Of a DNA stretch of 64,000 nucleotides, positions 33,487-41,918 are shown one piece after another (position 1 is the stretch's first letter; the number at the start of each line of letters is the position of its first letter). The stretch comes from Brucella tritici (GTDB lineage Bacteria > Pseudomonadota > Alphaproteobacteria > Rhizobiales > Rhizobiaceae). Location of the stretch: positions 310,001 to 374,000 of the forward strand of contig NZ_CADEAR010000001.1 of assembly GCF_902825325.1 (NCBI RefSeq). The letters are read 5' to 3'. The notes below the pieces were generated by a model. The model searched no databases. It worked only from the letters and a program-made list of their open reading frames with translations, and was not told where the DNA came from. A program made the translations under genes and the position numbers.

Positions 33487-34083
33487 ATGGCGGACGAACA
33501 GCGTCGGAGCATTCGGCAGCGACTGGCTGCCATCGTCATCGCAGGTATCGGCACGGCTGCCGCAAGCGTATTCTCCTACGCAACGGCGATCTATGAAGCA
33601 GCCAATCCCGAACCCATGCGGGAAGTGAGCCCCGGCGAAACGGTCGATACCGGGCGCTGGAATGTTGCAGTGACGAGTGCACGCTTCGGTTCTGTTCCGC
33701 CGACCGGCGTGAAACCTTACGAACCCAAGAACTACCTCATGGTCGATGTCAGCCTCGACAATCGTTCCGCATCTTCAGCCTATGCGTCGCGAAGGCTTCT
33801 GACCTTCGACCCGCCAAATCCGGCTCTGACCGATCCAACTTTCTACATCGTGCGCGACAAATGGATTGCGGGTCGGGTCCATCCCGGCATGCCGGAAAAG
33901 CTGACGGTAGCGTGGGAATGGCCGCAAGGCAAAGCTCCGCCACAGGAAGTCCGGCTCCTCATCGGCAGCGAAATCTACAAGAAGCGGGATAATCTCTATG
34001 GGGCCTCTACATGGCTCGATCGGGATCCGATCGCCGTCATTCAATTGCCAGTACATATGTCATCCGCCGGGGACGAAGGATGA
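33487..34083 (+). CDS. Unknown single-anchor ectodomain protein 1 (DUF4352-like)
   Basis: A 198-aa protein. One N-terminal membrane anchor (IRQRLAAIVIAGIGTAAASV, about 9-30) precedes an ectodomain of beta strands: TGRWNVAVTSARFGSV, YLMVDVSLDNRSASS, and late strands VHPGMPEKLTVAWEWPQG and EVRLLIGSEIY. The pattern of a central LVxVxxxxxN strand and a PGxPxxLxxxWExP edge recalls the immunoglobulin-like DUF4352 fold; this is a pattern judgement. It is first of three coupled genes, with GGGAGG upstream and an ATGA overlap with the next. No function is known to me. Confidence 0.65.
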   Translation: MADEQRRSIRQRLAAIVIAGIGTAAASVFSYATAIYEAANPEPMREVSPGETVDTGRWNVAVTSARFGSVPPTGVKPYEPKNYLMVDVSLDNRSASSAYASRRLLTFDPPNPALTDPTFYIVRDKWIAGRVHPGMPEKLTVAWEWPQGKAPPQEVRLLIGSEIYKKRDNLYGASTWLDRDPIAVIQLPVHMSSAGDEG

Positions 34084-34676
34084 TGAAGTGGCTCAAAAGC
34101 GCCGTGATGCTGTGTGTAGCCATCGCAGCACTTTATGGCATGCAGCATTCCACCCCCTACTACAGCAATATCTTTTCCTCGGTCACCGTTGAGGGAAAGC
34201 AGGGAAAACCCGTCGAAACCAGCCGTTTCGTAGTTGGCATTGTAAATGCCTATCGAACCCGCCAATTGACCACACCCGGCATAGGAAGTACCCGCACCTA
34301 TAGCACGGACGGCGAATGGCTGGTTATCGAGGCCGCCGCGAAAGCAAAGATCGAAAGCCTTGGCCTCGCATCTGTCGAATGGCTTGGGCCGAACGGTATC
34401 CGCTATGCCATGAGCAGCCGTCCGACACTTGCGCCTGGCATAGTGGGCTCCGAACGGCTGGAGCCGGGGATACCGCGTCCTATCCTGATGGTATTTGAAT
34501 TGCCACGCGACCAGATCGCAGACGGAAAGCTGCTCATTGCCGAATCTTCACTGACTCCTCTTTCAGAACAGATACAGATTAGCATGAGCACAACGGCGAA
34601 GGACAATGTCAGCCGGTCAATTGCGATCAAACGCATGGGGGCCATCATGCCATGGCAATTGGAGGTCAGCCAATGA
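34080..34676 (+). CDS. Unknown single-anchor ectodomain protein 2 (DUF4352-like)
   Basis: A 198-aa protein starting at the ATG overlapping the previous stop (MMKWLKSAVMLCVAIAAL). That N-terminus is an uncleaved anchor or a signal peptide. The ectodomain has the same order of strands as its neighbour: RFVVGIVNAYRTRQL, GEWLVIEAAAKAKIES, then LEPGIPRPILMVFELPRDQI. A longer frame from 34011 exists, but overlaps the upstream gene without a ribosome site. Similar architecture in three adjacent genes suggests duplication and a hetero-oligomeric complex. The function is unknown. Confidence 0.65.
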   Translation: MMKWLKSAVMLCVAIAALYGMQHSTPYYSNIFSSVTVEGKQGKPVETSRFVVGIVNAYRTRQLTTPGIGSTRTYSTDGEWLVIEAAAKAKIESLGLASVEWLGPNGIRYAMSSRPTLAPGIVGSERLEPGIPRPILMVFELPRDQIADGKLLIAESSLTPLSEQIQISMSTTAKDNVSRSIAIKRMGAIMPWQLEVSQ

Positions 34677-35215
34677 GTGACGTGACCTCTTTTGGCGAGC
34701 GGAAATCCTTCTGGATATGCCTTGCTCTCCTGATTATCACTCTGCCCCTTGCCGCCTTTGTCGGTTCCGATGGCGGTCTGTTGCGATGGATCGAGCAGAA
34801 GCTTCAAGAGCCGATGGTCGTGCCGCGCGGCAACGTGCAGGCTTATGGAGGCGGCAACTGGAAACTGGTCGCGCTGGACAGGTTTCCGGGCACGTTGCCG
34901 GAAACAAACATTGTCCTTGCCGAAGTGGAAGTGACTATTCAGGATGCCGAACAATTGAAACAGATGATACCCTGTTTCATGACCGTGACGGACACTGAGG
35001 GCCGCCGCTGGTCGACATTATATGTATCCAACCAAACAATCCAGAAACTGAAACCGGAAGCCGCCGACAAGCCGAAATGTTACGATCTCGCCAATGAAAA
35101 CGGCAACGCCCCGGTTCGTATCGTCGAGAGTTTCCTTGTACCTGCAGATGCTGGACAGCTTTCGCTATTGCTCACTATGCTTGGGAAACAACCTGAGCAT
35201 CTGGTTCTGAATTAG
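34673..35215 (+). CDS. Unknown single-anchor ectodomain protein 3 (DUF4352-like)
   Basis: A 180-aa protein. The ATG at 34673 overlaps the previous stop by ATGA and has GGAGG seven bases upstream. One membrane anchor (SFWICLALLIITLPLAAFVG, about 12-31) is followed by an ectodomain with NWKLVALDRFPG, NIVLAEVEVTIQDAEQL and a VRIVESFLVPADAGQL edge strand. Two cysteines (MIPCFMT and KPKCYDL) could form a disulfide. Its 3' end overlaps by 41 bp with the convergent polytopic protein gene (ending at 35175), an unusually long tail-to-tail overlap. Confidence 0.65.
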   Translation: MSDVTSFGERKSFWICLALLIITLPLAAFVGSDGGLLRWIEQKLQEPMVVPRGNVQAYGGGNWKLVALDRFPGTLPETNIVLAEVEVTIQDAEQLKQMIPCFMTVTDTEGRRWSTLYVSNQTIQKLKPEAADKPKCYDLANENGNAPVRIVESFLVPADAGQLSLLLTMLGKQPEHLVLN

Positions 35216-36455
35216 CTCTGTTCTTCTGGCTTACCAATGCATATTCGAGAACTGCCGCCAAAAGTGCAATACGTATTGCATCAAGCAGAATGCCGCCATC
35301 AAGCTCCGTCGGGCTGCCGATAAAAATAACCAGAATACTGGCAATACGCTGCCAGATTTCAATATCGTATGGTCCAAGATAATGGGTTGTGCCGTACCAC
35401 ATCCACGCACCGATCCAGCTTATCGCACGATAAAGAACGATAAACGACAGCAGGGTACCAAGCCCTGCCCCGGCGACCAGTTTCAGGCAGGTCCAGACAG
35501 GCCGGTAACGGCTGCGATAACCGCCCAGATAATGCGCGGCGAAGTCGCTTAGCCACTTCCGGAAGGTAGTTCCGCGAGATGGGGCTGGCGGCACAGGCGC
35601 TTTCTTCGCTGACAGATCATAGCCGTAGATGATCGCAGCCATCACCAGCCAAACCATCGGCAAGAGCGCATAGAAGAACAGATTTTGTGCCTGCACCCAA
35701 AGGCTCGGTTGCTGGAACTCCACGGGTACAAAATTTTCGGCTGCATAAGCACTTATCGAAAACCATGTGGCACTGACATCGAAACTATCGAGCAGAGACC
35801 CAGCACCGATCCAGCGGATCAGATCGTCTTTCCACTTGTCGAGTGCAAACAGACCGATGAATATCCAGCTTGCATCTGCAGCGACAATGAGCAGCCGCAG
35901 CCATGGCGATTGAACTTTTTCATTGGCGCGTTTGGCAATCCAGCGGATCAGCCAGCAGACAAAAATCGCGGCGATCAGGCTGCCGGAGCGCACAAGGTCG
36001 AATATGTGCATCTTCTCGCCAAAGGCAGTGCGCTCAAAAGCAAGCCGGGAATATTCGCGAACCGTATCGCCGAGAAACCCCCATGCGGCATAGTAGGCAA
36101 AGAACGGCAGTATAACGGCCGCCGTCACCATCAACATACGATCAGCCCTGCGATTGTCAGGCGAAGATGCTGTACCTCCTACGGCCGCCGTCTGACGCAA
36201 CGAAGCGAGTGCAGGTAATCCAGGCCGCAACGTGGCGAACATCGTCACCACCACGAGCAACTTGACCAGCACGACCAGCGAAAGAACGACCATTCCGGCG
36301 AGCGGAAAATATCCGCCCGCGCTCACCGCAGCATCGAGCAGCAGGTCGCGCGCGATATAACCCAGCGCCCCAATAAGCAGCAACTGGGGCCAGAACCGAG
36401 CCAGAAGACGGGCTGTCAGAGCGAGCAGACCGCCGATATCCTTGAGCATCGTCAT
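35175..36455 (-). CDS. Unknown polytopic membrane protein
   Basis: A 426-aa protein with about eight to nine membrane segments, for example LLLIGALGYIARDLLLDAAV, FPLAGMVVLSLVVLVKLLVV, LIAAIFVCWLIRWIA, NLFFYALLPMVWLVMAAIIY and AGAGLGTLLSFIVLYRAI. No transporter or enzyme signature was recognised. The loops are short and basic on the presumed cytoplasmic side. The gene is convergent with three ectodomain genes and shares 41 bp with the last one. Physical linkage suggests a joint envelope function, with this protein as the membrane core. It is not obviously related to the neighbouring xylose genes. Confidence 0.68.
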   Translation of the reverse strand: MTMLKDIGGLLALTARLLARFWPQLLLIGALGYIARDLLLDAAVSAGGYFPLAGMVVLSLVVLVKLLVVVTMFATLRPGLPALASLRQTAAVGGTASSPDNRRADRMLMVTAAVILPFFAYYAAWGFLGDTVREYSRLAFERTAFGEKMHIFDLVRSGSLIAAIFVCWLIRWIAKRANEKVQSPWLRLLIVAADASWIFIGLFALDKWKDDLIRWIGAGSLLDSFDVSATWFSISAYAAENFVPVEFQQPSLWVQAQNLFFYALLPMVWLVMAAIIYGYDLSAKKAPVPPAPSRGTTFRKWLSDFAAHYLGGYRSRYRPVWTCLKLVAGAGLGTLLSFIVLYRAISWIGAWMWYGTTHYLGPYDIEIWQRIASILVIFIGSPTELDGGILLDAIRIALLAAVLEYALVSQKNRANSEPDAQVVSQA

Positions 36456-36523
36456 GGCCGCAGTTTAGCCAGCTGATTGGTAGGGCTCAATATATTTTAT
36501 TTATCTAATATATAGGGCGGTAT

Positions 36524-37702
36524 TTATCCGCGGCGTGTGCCGGAAGACACGATATCGAGATAGACGGCCAGAACAAGAATGCTACCCTTGATGATCTGCT
36601 GCCAGAACGTATCGACACCGAGCATGGACATACCGTTGTCGAGGCTCGACATGATGAGCGCGCCGACCAATGCACCAAGCACGGAACCGACACCCCCGCG
36701 CATGGAGGTGCCGCCGATAAAGCATGAAGCAATGGCGTCGAGCTCGCCACCCATGCCCGCCGATGGCGTGCCTGCCGCGAGGCGTGAGGTTGTCGTCAGA
36801 CCGGCCACTGCCGCCATCAATCCCATCAGCGCGAAGACCGCCATCTTGACGAAATTGACGTTCACGCCGGAAAAGCGCGTTGCTTCAGTATTCGAGCCGA
36901 CCGCATAGATGTGGCGGCCAAATACGGTTTGTTTTGCGATTACGGTGAATACACCGAGGATCACCAGCAGGATCAAGACCGGAACCGGCACACCTTGATA
37001 GCTGTTGAGGATCAGGATGAAGCCAAGGATCAGAATACCGATACCGAGAAGCCTTGCGACTTCCATCCCGGAAGAAAGCGTCTGGAGATTGTGCTTGCGC
37101 TTGCTGGCTCGCGTGCGCAGCGTCATCAGGATAAGCACACCGAACAGCGCAATGGCGCAGAGATTGCCAAGCCAGCCCGGCAGATAACCCTGCCCGATAT
37201 ATTTGAACTCCGGCGAGATCGGCGCGATCGTGACACCGCCCATGATACCGAGCACAATGCCGCGAAACACAAGCTGGCCGCCAAGTGTGACGATGAAGGA
37301 CGGTATACCGAGATAGGCAGTCAGCCAGCCGTTAAAGGCGCCAAGCGCCACACCGAGCACCAGAACCGTGCTGATCGTCGCCCATAATGGCCATCCGTAG
37401 ATTACGTCGAGAACGGCAGCGATGCCGCCCAAAAGCCCTAACAGCGCGCCGACCGAAAGATCGATTTCGCCAGCAACGATGACGAAAACCATGGCGGATG
37501 CGAGCATTCCGGTAATGGCCATCTGGCGCAGGAGATTGGAGAAATTACGTGCAGTCAGAAACTGCGAACGCCCCATCTCGGGATCATAGGTAAGGATCGC
37601 AAACAATGCCCAGATGAGCGCAACCACAATCAGCAGCGCGACAATCTTATAATCCGCCAGAAACTTCCGAAGGCTTTTGCCCGTCAATGTCATATCATGC
37701 AC
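36524..37702 (-). CDS. xylH: Xylose ABC transporter permease XylH
   Basis: A 392-aa permease of the ribose/xylose (CUT2) class with about ten membrane segments, close to the E. coli XylH length of 393. Signatures: VFVIVAGEIDLSVGALLGLLG (the family EIDLS motif, about 75), GWLTAYLGIPSFIVTLGGQL, IYAVGSNTEATRFSGVNV and the C-terminal GALIMSSLDNGMSMLGVD. An ATG at 37693 is also possible as start. It is the third gene after xylF and xylG, 83 bp after xylG, and that gap holds a REP-like repeat. It forms the xylose channel in the inner membrane. Confidence 0.9.
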   Translation of the reverse strand: MHDMTLTGKSLRKFLADYKIVALLIVVALIWALFAILTYDPEMGRSQFLTARNFSNLLRQMAITGMLASAMVFVIVAGEIDLSVGALLGLLGGIAAVLDVIYGWPLWATISTVLVLGVALGAFNGWLTAYLGIPSFIVTLGGQLVFRGIVLGIMGGVTIAPISPEFKYIGQGYLPGWLGNLCAIALFGVLILMTLRTRASKRKHNLQTLSSGMEVARLLGIGILILGFILILNSYQGVPVPVLILLVILGVFTVIAKQTVFGRHIYAVGSNTEATRFSGVNVNFVKMAVFALMGLMAAVAGLTTTSRLAAGTPSAGMGGELDAIASCFIGGTSMRGGVGSVLGALVGALIMSSLDNGMSMLGVDTFWQQIIKGSILVLAVYLDIVSSGTRRG

Positions 37703-37713
37703 CGGTCAAATTT

Positions 37714-37770
37714 GAGCATTTCCAGCAAAGATGTGAAACGGTTTTGCACAAGGAAAATGCGTGAAAACAA
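37714..37770. repeat. REP-like repeat between xylG and xylH
   Basis: GAGCATTTCC ... CGGTTTTGCAC ... GGAAAATGCGTGAAAAC resembles a short inverted repeat family common in Rhizobiales intergenic DNA (GAGCATTTCC-AGC ... CGGTTTTGC ... GGAAATGCG). I recognise the family by memory of its pattern only. The ends can pair (GCATTTCC with GGAAAATGC, one bulge). It lies inside the transport operon. Confidence 0.5.
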
Positions 37771-37785
37771 CAAGTTATTCGAGGA

Positions 37786-39321
37786 TCAGGCCGCATTGGT
37801 GATCGGTTTGCCGATTGCAGCGGCAAGTACCTTCTCCTGGGTGAGATTTTCATTGGGGAAATCGCCGCGCAGCCTGCCCTCGCCGATCACGAGAACACGG
37901 TCGCTGATGCCGAGAACTTCGGGCATTTCGGAAGAGACCATCAGCACCGCGACACCCTGTTTCGCGAGCGCGAAGATCAGTTTGTAGATTTCATATTTCG
38001 CACCAACATCGACGCCCCGCGTCGGCTCGTCCAGAATGAGCACCTTGGGGTCTGGCAGCATCATCTTCGACAGCACCGCCTTCTGCTGGTTTCCGCCGGA
38101 CAGGGATGCGATTTCCAGCATTGGATCGGCAGTCTTCACCTTGAGGCGCAGAATTTCGCGCTGGATGGTGGCCAGTTCCGCTTCCTTGTCGAGCAATCCG
38201 CGCAAGGAAAACCGATCCAGCACCGAGACCGTCATATTATAGCCCACCGGCATGATCGGCAGGATGCCATCCTTTTTGCGGTCTTCCGGCACCATGCAGA
38301 TGCCTTGTCGAACCGCATCGCGCGGTGTGCGGATTTTCAGTTCTTTGCCTTCCAGAAAGACCTGCCCCTCATGTGCTCCGGGCCAGACACCAAACAGGCT
38401 TGACACCAGTTCCGTTCGCCCCGCGCCTACGAGCCCGGCAATGCCAAGGATTTCCCCTCGCCGAAGCGCAAACGAGACGTTGTCGACCACCTTGCGATCG
38501 GGATTGGTCACGTCCCAGCAATTGATGTTACGCGCCTCGAAAATAATTTCACCAATATCGTGTGGCTCGCGCGGAAACAGGTTTTTCATCTCGCGCCCCA
38601 CCATCATGGTGATAATGGCTGGCGTGGTAAGCTCCGCCATCGACTTCGTCGCGATATGCGTTCCATCGCGAATGACCGTCACCGTGTCGGAAATTTCGGC
38701 CACTTCATCCAGCTTGTGGGAGATGTAGACGCAGGCCATGCCTTGCGCCTTGAAATCCTTGATGAGATCGAGAAGGACACGCGTTTCGGATGCTGTCAGC
38801 GCCGATGTCGGCTCATCCAGAATGAGCAGCTTCGCATTCTTGTTGATCGCCTTTGCGATCTCGATCAGCTGCTGCTTGCCGCCCGGATAATGATAGACCG
38901 GAAGCGCGACATTGATGTCGTGAATCTTGAGGCGCGCCAGAAGTTCCGTCGCGCGCGCGTTCATCTGATCATAATCGATGAAGCCGCCGCTTGTCGGCTC
39001 CGATCCCAGAAAGATGTTTTCCGCAACCGAAAGATGCGGCACCATCATAAGTTCCTGATGGATGATGACTATACCCGCGGCTTCCGTATCGCGGATGCCC
39101 GTCGCCTTGAGTTCCTGGCCTTCCCAGAAAATTTCCCCAGTCCAGGTGCCATGGGGATAAACGCCGGAAAGCACTTTCATCAGCGTGGATTTGCCCGCGC
39201 CATTCTCACCGCAAAGGCCGACACACTCACCCGCGCGCACTTTCAGGTAAATACCGTCAAGCGCTTTCACGCCGTTGAAGTCCTTACCGATATTGCGCAT
39301 CTCTAGAAGATATTCGGACAT
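37786..39321 (-). CDS. xylG: Xylose import ATP-binding protein XylG
   Basis: A 511-aa ATPase with two ABC domains, near the 513 residues of E. coli XylG. The first domain has Walker [17 protein letters not shown], signature [15 protein letters not shown] and Walker [12 protein letters not shown]. The second has the family's altered Walker A ([16 protein letters not shown]), signature [15 protein letters not shown] and [15 protein letters not shown]. The start at 39321 ([15 protein letters not shown]) matches the family N-terminus; a longer frame adds 16 unlikely residues. It powers xylose uptake with XylF and XylH. It is separated from xylF by a 212-bp gap holding a hairpin. Confidence 0.9.
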   Translation of the reverse strand: MSEYLLEMRNIGKDFNGVKALDGIYLKVRAGECVGLCGENGAGKSTLMKVLSGVYPHGTWTGEIFWEGQELKATGIRDTEAAGIVIIHQELMMVPHLSVAENIFLGSEPTSGGFIDYDQMNARATELLARLKIHDINVALPVYHYPGGKQQLIEIAKAINKNAKLLILDEPTSALTASETRVLLDLIKDFKAQGMACVYISHKLDEVAEISDTVTVIRDGTHIATKSMAELTTPAIITMMVGREMKNLFPREPHDIGEIIFEARNINCWDVTNPDRKVVDNVSFALRRGEILGIAGLVGAGRTELVSSLFGVWPGAHEGQVFLEGKELKIRTPRDAVRQGICMVPEDRKKDGILPIMPVGYNMTVSVLDRFSLRGLLDKEAELATIQREILRLKVKTADPMLEIASLSGGNQQKAVLSKMMLPDPKVLILDEPTRGVDVGAKYEIYKLIFALAKQGVAVLMVSSEMPEVLGISDRVLVIGEGRLRGDFPNENLTQEKVLAAAIGKPITNAA

Positions 39322-39432
39322 CGCATATGACCTTGCAGTAATGCAGCAGAATGAGCCGTCCGGCTTCAAACCACACCATTTTCTGGTGGAAATGTTCCAG
39401 ACAACGCTGTCAAAGACAGCATCGACAAGTCG

Positions 39433-39477
39433 GTGGGGCCAGAAGCTGGATCATGGTTTCCAGACTTCCGGCCCCAC
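39433..39477 (-). terminator. Hairpin between xylF and xylG
   Basis: GTGGGGCC pairs with GGCCCCAC, and inner stretches GAAG.TGGA and TCCAGACTTC extend the stem. It lies after the xylF stop, in the xylF-xylG gap. It probably protects or partly ends the xylF transcript, giving more binding protein than ATPase and permease. No strong U-tract follows. Confidence 0.5.
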
Positions 39478-39533
39478 TATTCACACGAGGCTAAATCGCC
39501 GAAACCAACTCCGGCGATACCCGTCGGAAAGGC

Positions 39534-40553
39534 TTACTTTCCGTAGATCTGCTCCTTGGTGTAGAAGCCGTCCTGAACGTAGATGTCGATATTGTCCTTG
39601 GTCACGGCAGTCGGCGTCAGCAGAAGCGTATCGACCTGCTTGCCACCGTTGTCGAGCTTGGAATTGAATTCAGGCTTTTCGCCCTTGACCATCTGGACGG
39701 TCAGCTTGGCGGCTTCCGAAGCAATGAGTTTCAGCGGCTTATAGACCGTTACGGTCTGCGTACCGTCGATCAAACGCTTGACGGCGGCAAGGTCGCTGTC
39801 CTGTCCGGAAACGGCGGTCTTTCCAGCCAATCCCTGTGCGGCAAGTGCCTGAATAGCGCCACCGGCGGTGCCGTCGTTCGAAGCGACAACCGCATCGATC
39901 TTGTTCTGCGCAGCCGTCAGAGCGTTTTCCATGATGGAGAGCGCTTCAGTAGGGCTCCATTCCTTCACCCACTGCGAGCCAATGACCTTCACCTTGCCGG
40001 AGTCGACGGCTTCCTTGAGCGCCTTTTCCTGACCGGCGCGGAGAAGCTTGGCGTTGTTATCCGTCGGCGAGCCGCCGAGGAGATAATAATTGCCTTCCGG
40101 CTTGGCCTTCAGGACGGCTTCCGCCTGCATGAAGCCGACGCGTTCATTATCGAACGAGATATAGGCATCGATATCCGCATTGAGGATCAGACGATCATAG
40201 GACAGAACCTTGATGCCGGATGCCTTGGCATCAGCCACAACCGCGTCGAAAACCTTGGAGTTCATCGGTACGATGACGATAGCGTCAACGCCCTGCGCAA
40301 TCAGGTTTTCAACCTGCTTGACCTGCTTTTCCTCGTTACCGTCAGCCGACTGCACATTGACCTTTGCGCCCAGCTTTTCTGCAGCCTCAATGAAATAATC
40401 GCGGTCACGCGCCCAGCGCTCGACGCGAAGATCGTCGATGGAAAAGCCGATGACCGGATTTTCCGGCGAAGCATAGACCGGCGTGGACGCCATGGCGCCA
40501 ATACCCAAAGCTGCGGCCACCAGCACGCCGGTTAGAAAATTACGACGTTTCAT
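39534..40553 (-). CDS. xylF: D-xylose-binding periplasmic protein XylF
   Basis: A 339-aa binding protein with a signal peptide (MKRRNFLTGVLVAAALGIGA ... VYA). The periplasmic sugar-binding fold shows VIGFSIDDLRVERWARDRDY, ADGNEEKQVKQVENLIAQGV, VLSYDRLILNADIDAYISFD, VVASNDGTAGGAIQALAAQG and GQDSDLAAVKRLIDGTQTV, all matching E. coli XylF. The ATG at 40553 has GGAGGAG upstream; an open frame continues to 41336 but would run through the control region and antisense to the regulator gene. First gene of xylFGH, divergent from the LacI-type regulator. Confidence 0.9.
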   Translation of the reverse strand: MKRRNFLTGVLVAAALGIGAMASTPVYASPENPVIGFSIDDLRVERWARDRDYFIEAAEKLGAKVNVQSADGNEEKQVKQVENLIAQGVDAIVIVPMNSKVFDAVVADAKASGIKVLSYDRLILNADIDAYISFDNERVGFMQAEAVLKAKPEGNYYLLGGSPTDNNAKLLRAGQEKALKEAVDSGKVKVIGSQWVKEWSPTEALSIMENALTAAQNKIDAVVASNDGTAGGAIQALAAQGLAGKTAVSGQDSDLAAVKRLIDGTQTVTVYKPLKLIASEAAKLTVQMVKGEKPEFNSKLDNGGKQVDTLLLTPTAVTKDNIDIYVQDGFYTKEQIYGK

Positions 40554-40850
40554 GCAAATCTCCTCCAAACAACACCGGCTTGCTACCGGCTGATACCAAA
40601 CCGCGCCCCCGAACGTATTCCGCCCCCGGAGTTCGGCACGACAAAACAGCCCACTTTGGAGCTGCTTATTCCTTGAATGGCTGATCCTCCCAAAGGCGTT
40701 TTGCGCCAAGATCACTCCATCGGGACAGCATGCAAAAGGCACACCGCCCCATCCTCGGAGACCATTGATACGTGAAGAAAAATGAATAGCAAGCATTTTT
40801 TGATTTACGTACCTCATTTTTGATCCTATGGTCCGCGTCGAGGAGCCAGG
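40554..40850. promoter_or_regulatory. Divergent xylF / regulator control region
   Basis: A 297-bp gap between the divergent xylF and LacI-type regulator genes. The xylF side has an untranslated leader of unknown length. AT-rich DNA lies at 40765-40830, near the regulator start. The palindrome at 40801-40816 is the most likely operator. I cannot place promoters with confidence. Confidence 0.6.
40801..40816 (+). promoter_or_regulatory. Palindrome TGATTTACGTACCTCA (candidate sugar operator)
   Basis: TGA-NN-TACGTA-NN-TCA, a 16-bp palindrome 35 bp before the LacI-type regulator start. A near copy lies at 50988-51003 ahead of the uronate/ABC operon, where TTTACGTACCTCA is identical over 13 bases on the opposite strand. 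It is a likely target of the adjacent LacI-type protein or of a shared sugar regulator. Confidence 0.6.
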
Positions 40851-41882
40851 ATGAAACCTACAGTCCATGATATAGCCAGAACAGCGGGCGTCAGTCTTGC
40901 CACGGTCGACCGTGTGCTGAACGAACGTCCCGGTGTAAGAGCGAAGACGCGCGACCGGGTTATGGACGCGATGAACACGCTCGGTTATGTGCGAGATGTG
41001 GGTGCTGCCAACCTTGCACGCGGCAGGCTTTATCAGTTCGATTTTATTTTGCCGGACAATGAAAACACATTCATGCTGAGCCTGCGCGCGGAACTGCAAT
41101 CCGCGACTGAACGAGCCTTGGCCGAGCGTATTCTGGTCAATGTCGTTCTTGTCCCCGCCTTCGATGAAGCAGCACTTGTCGCAGCGCTGGATGAGTGCGC
41201 CATGCGCAAGCCTGACGGCGTGGCTTTCGTGGCGGTCGATACCGATCCTGTGCGTGAAGCCTGTGCGCGGCTGGGCGAGAACGGCATTCACGCCGTCACG
41301 CTTGTATCCGATCTCGGACATTCCACACGGACGCATTATATCGGCGTGGATAACGGTGCGGCTGGACGTACGGCAGCGCGGCTTCTGGGGCTTTTCGCCA
41401 ATGGAACAGAAGGTGCTCTAGCGGTTGTCGCCGGTTCGTTGAAGGTTCGCGATCACCAGGAACGTTTCGACGGTTTTACGGCGGCCATGAAAGCAGACTT
41501 TCCGGACCGCGAGATATTGCCCGTGCTGGAAGGCTTCGATGAAGACCTGCGCGTGGAAAATCTCGTCGACAAGCTGCTTGACGAGCGTAGTGACATCGCC
41601 GGAATTTACAGCCTTGGCGCAGGCAATAGTGGTCTGGTGAAGGCACTGGCGAAGCACAGTTCCTATCGACCGCTCGTCATCGCTCATGAACGCGACAACG
41701 TTACCTCGAAAGCGCTGACAGATGGCATCATCCATGCGGTGCTGGCGCAGGATGCGGGCCATGAAATTCGCAGCGCCATCCGGGTTCTGAAAGCATCTGC
41801 GGATCGTCTGGCGATCGTTCCGGGACAGGAACACATCCGCATCGAAATTTTTCTCAAAGACAACCTGCCGCATTTCGACTGA
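40851..41882 (+). CDS. LacI family regulator of the xylose genes
   Basis: A 343-aa LacI/GalR-type repressor. The N-terminal helix-turn-helix and hinge are PTVHDIARTAGVSLATVDRV with LNERPGVRAKTRDRVMDAM. The rest is a periplasmic-binding-protein-like core (FIPDNENTF-type start, VAFVAVDTDPVREACARLGE, IGVDNGAAGRTAARLLG, SLGAGNSGLVKALAKHS). In many alphaproteobacteria xylose genes are controlled by LacI-type XylR proteins, not the AraC-type one of E. coli. Divergent from xylFGH and 36 bp before xylB, it most likely represses both units until xylose binds. The effector is inferred from context. Confidence 0.83.
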   Translation: MKPTVHDIARTAGVSLATVDRVLNERPGVRAKTRDRVMDAMNTLGYVRDVGAANLARGRLYQFDFILPDNENTFMLSLRAELQSATERALAERILVNVVLVPAFDEAALVAALDECAMRKPDGVAFVAVDTDPVREACARLGENGIHAVTLVSDLGHSTRTHYIGVDNGAAGRTAARLLGLFANGTEGALAVVAGSLKVRDHQERFDGFTAAMKADFPDREILPVLEGFDEDLRVENLVDKLLDERSDIAGIYSLGAGNSGLVKALAKHSSYRPLVIAHERDNVTSKALTDGIIHAVLAQDAGHEIRSAIRVLKASADRLAIVPGQEHIRIEIFLKDNLPHFD

Positions 41883-41918
41883 CGCGCGGGCCACAACGCC
41901 TTTCCAACAGGAGCAAAT

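Noticed and set aside
40554-41336. Upstream extension of xylF to 600 codons
   Set aside because: It would cover the divergent control region and run antisense to the LacI-type gene. The ATG at 40553 has a strong ribosome site and a signal peptide right after it.
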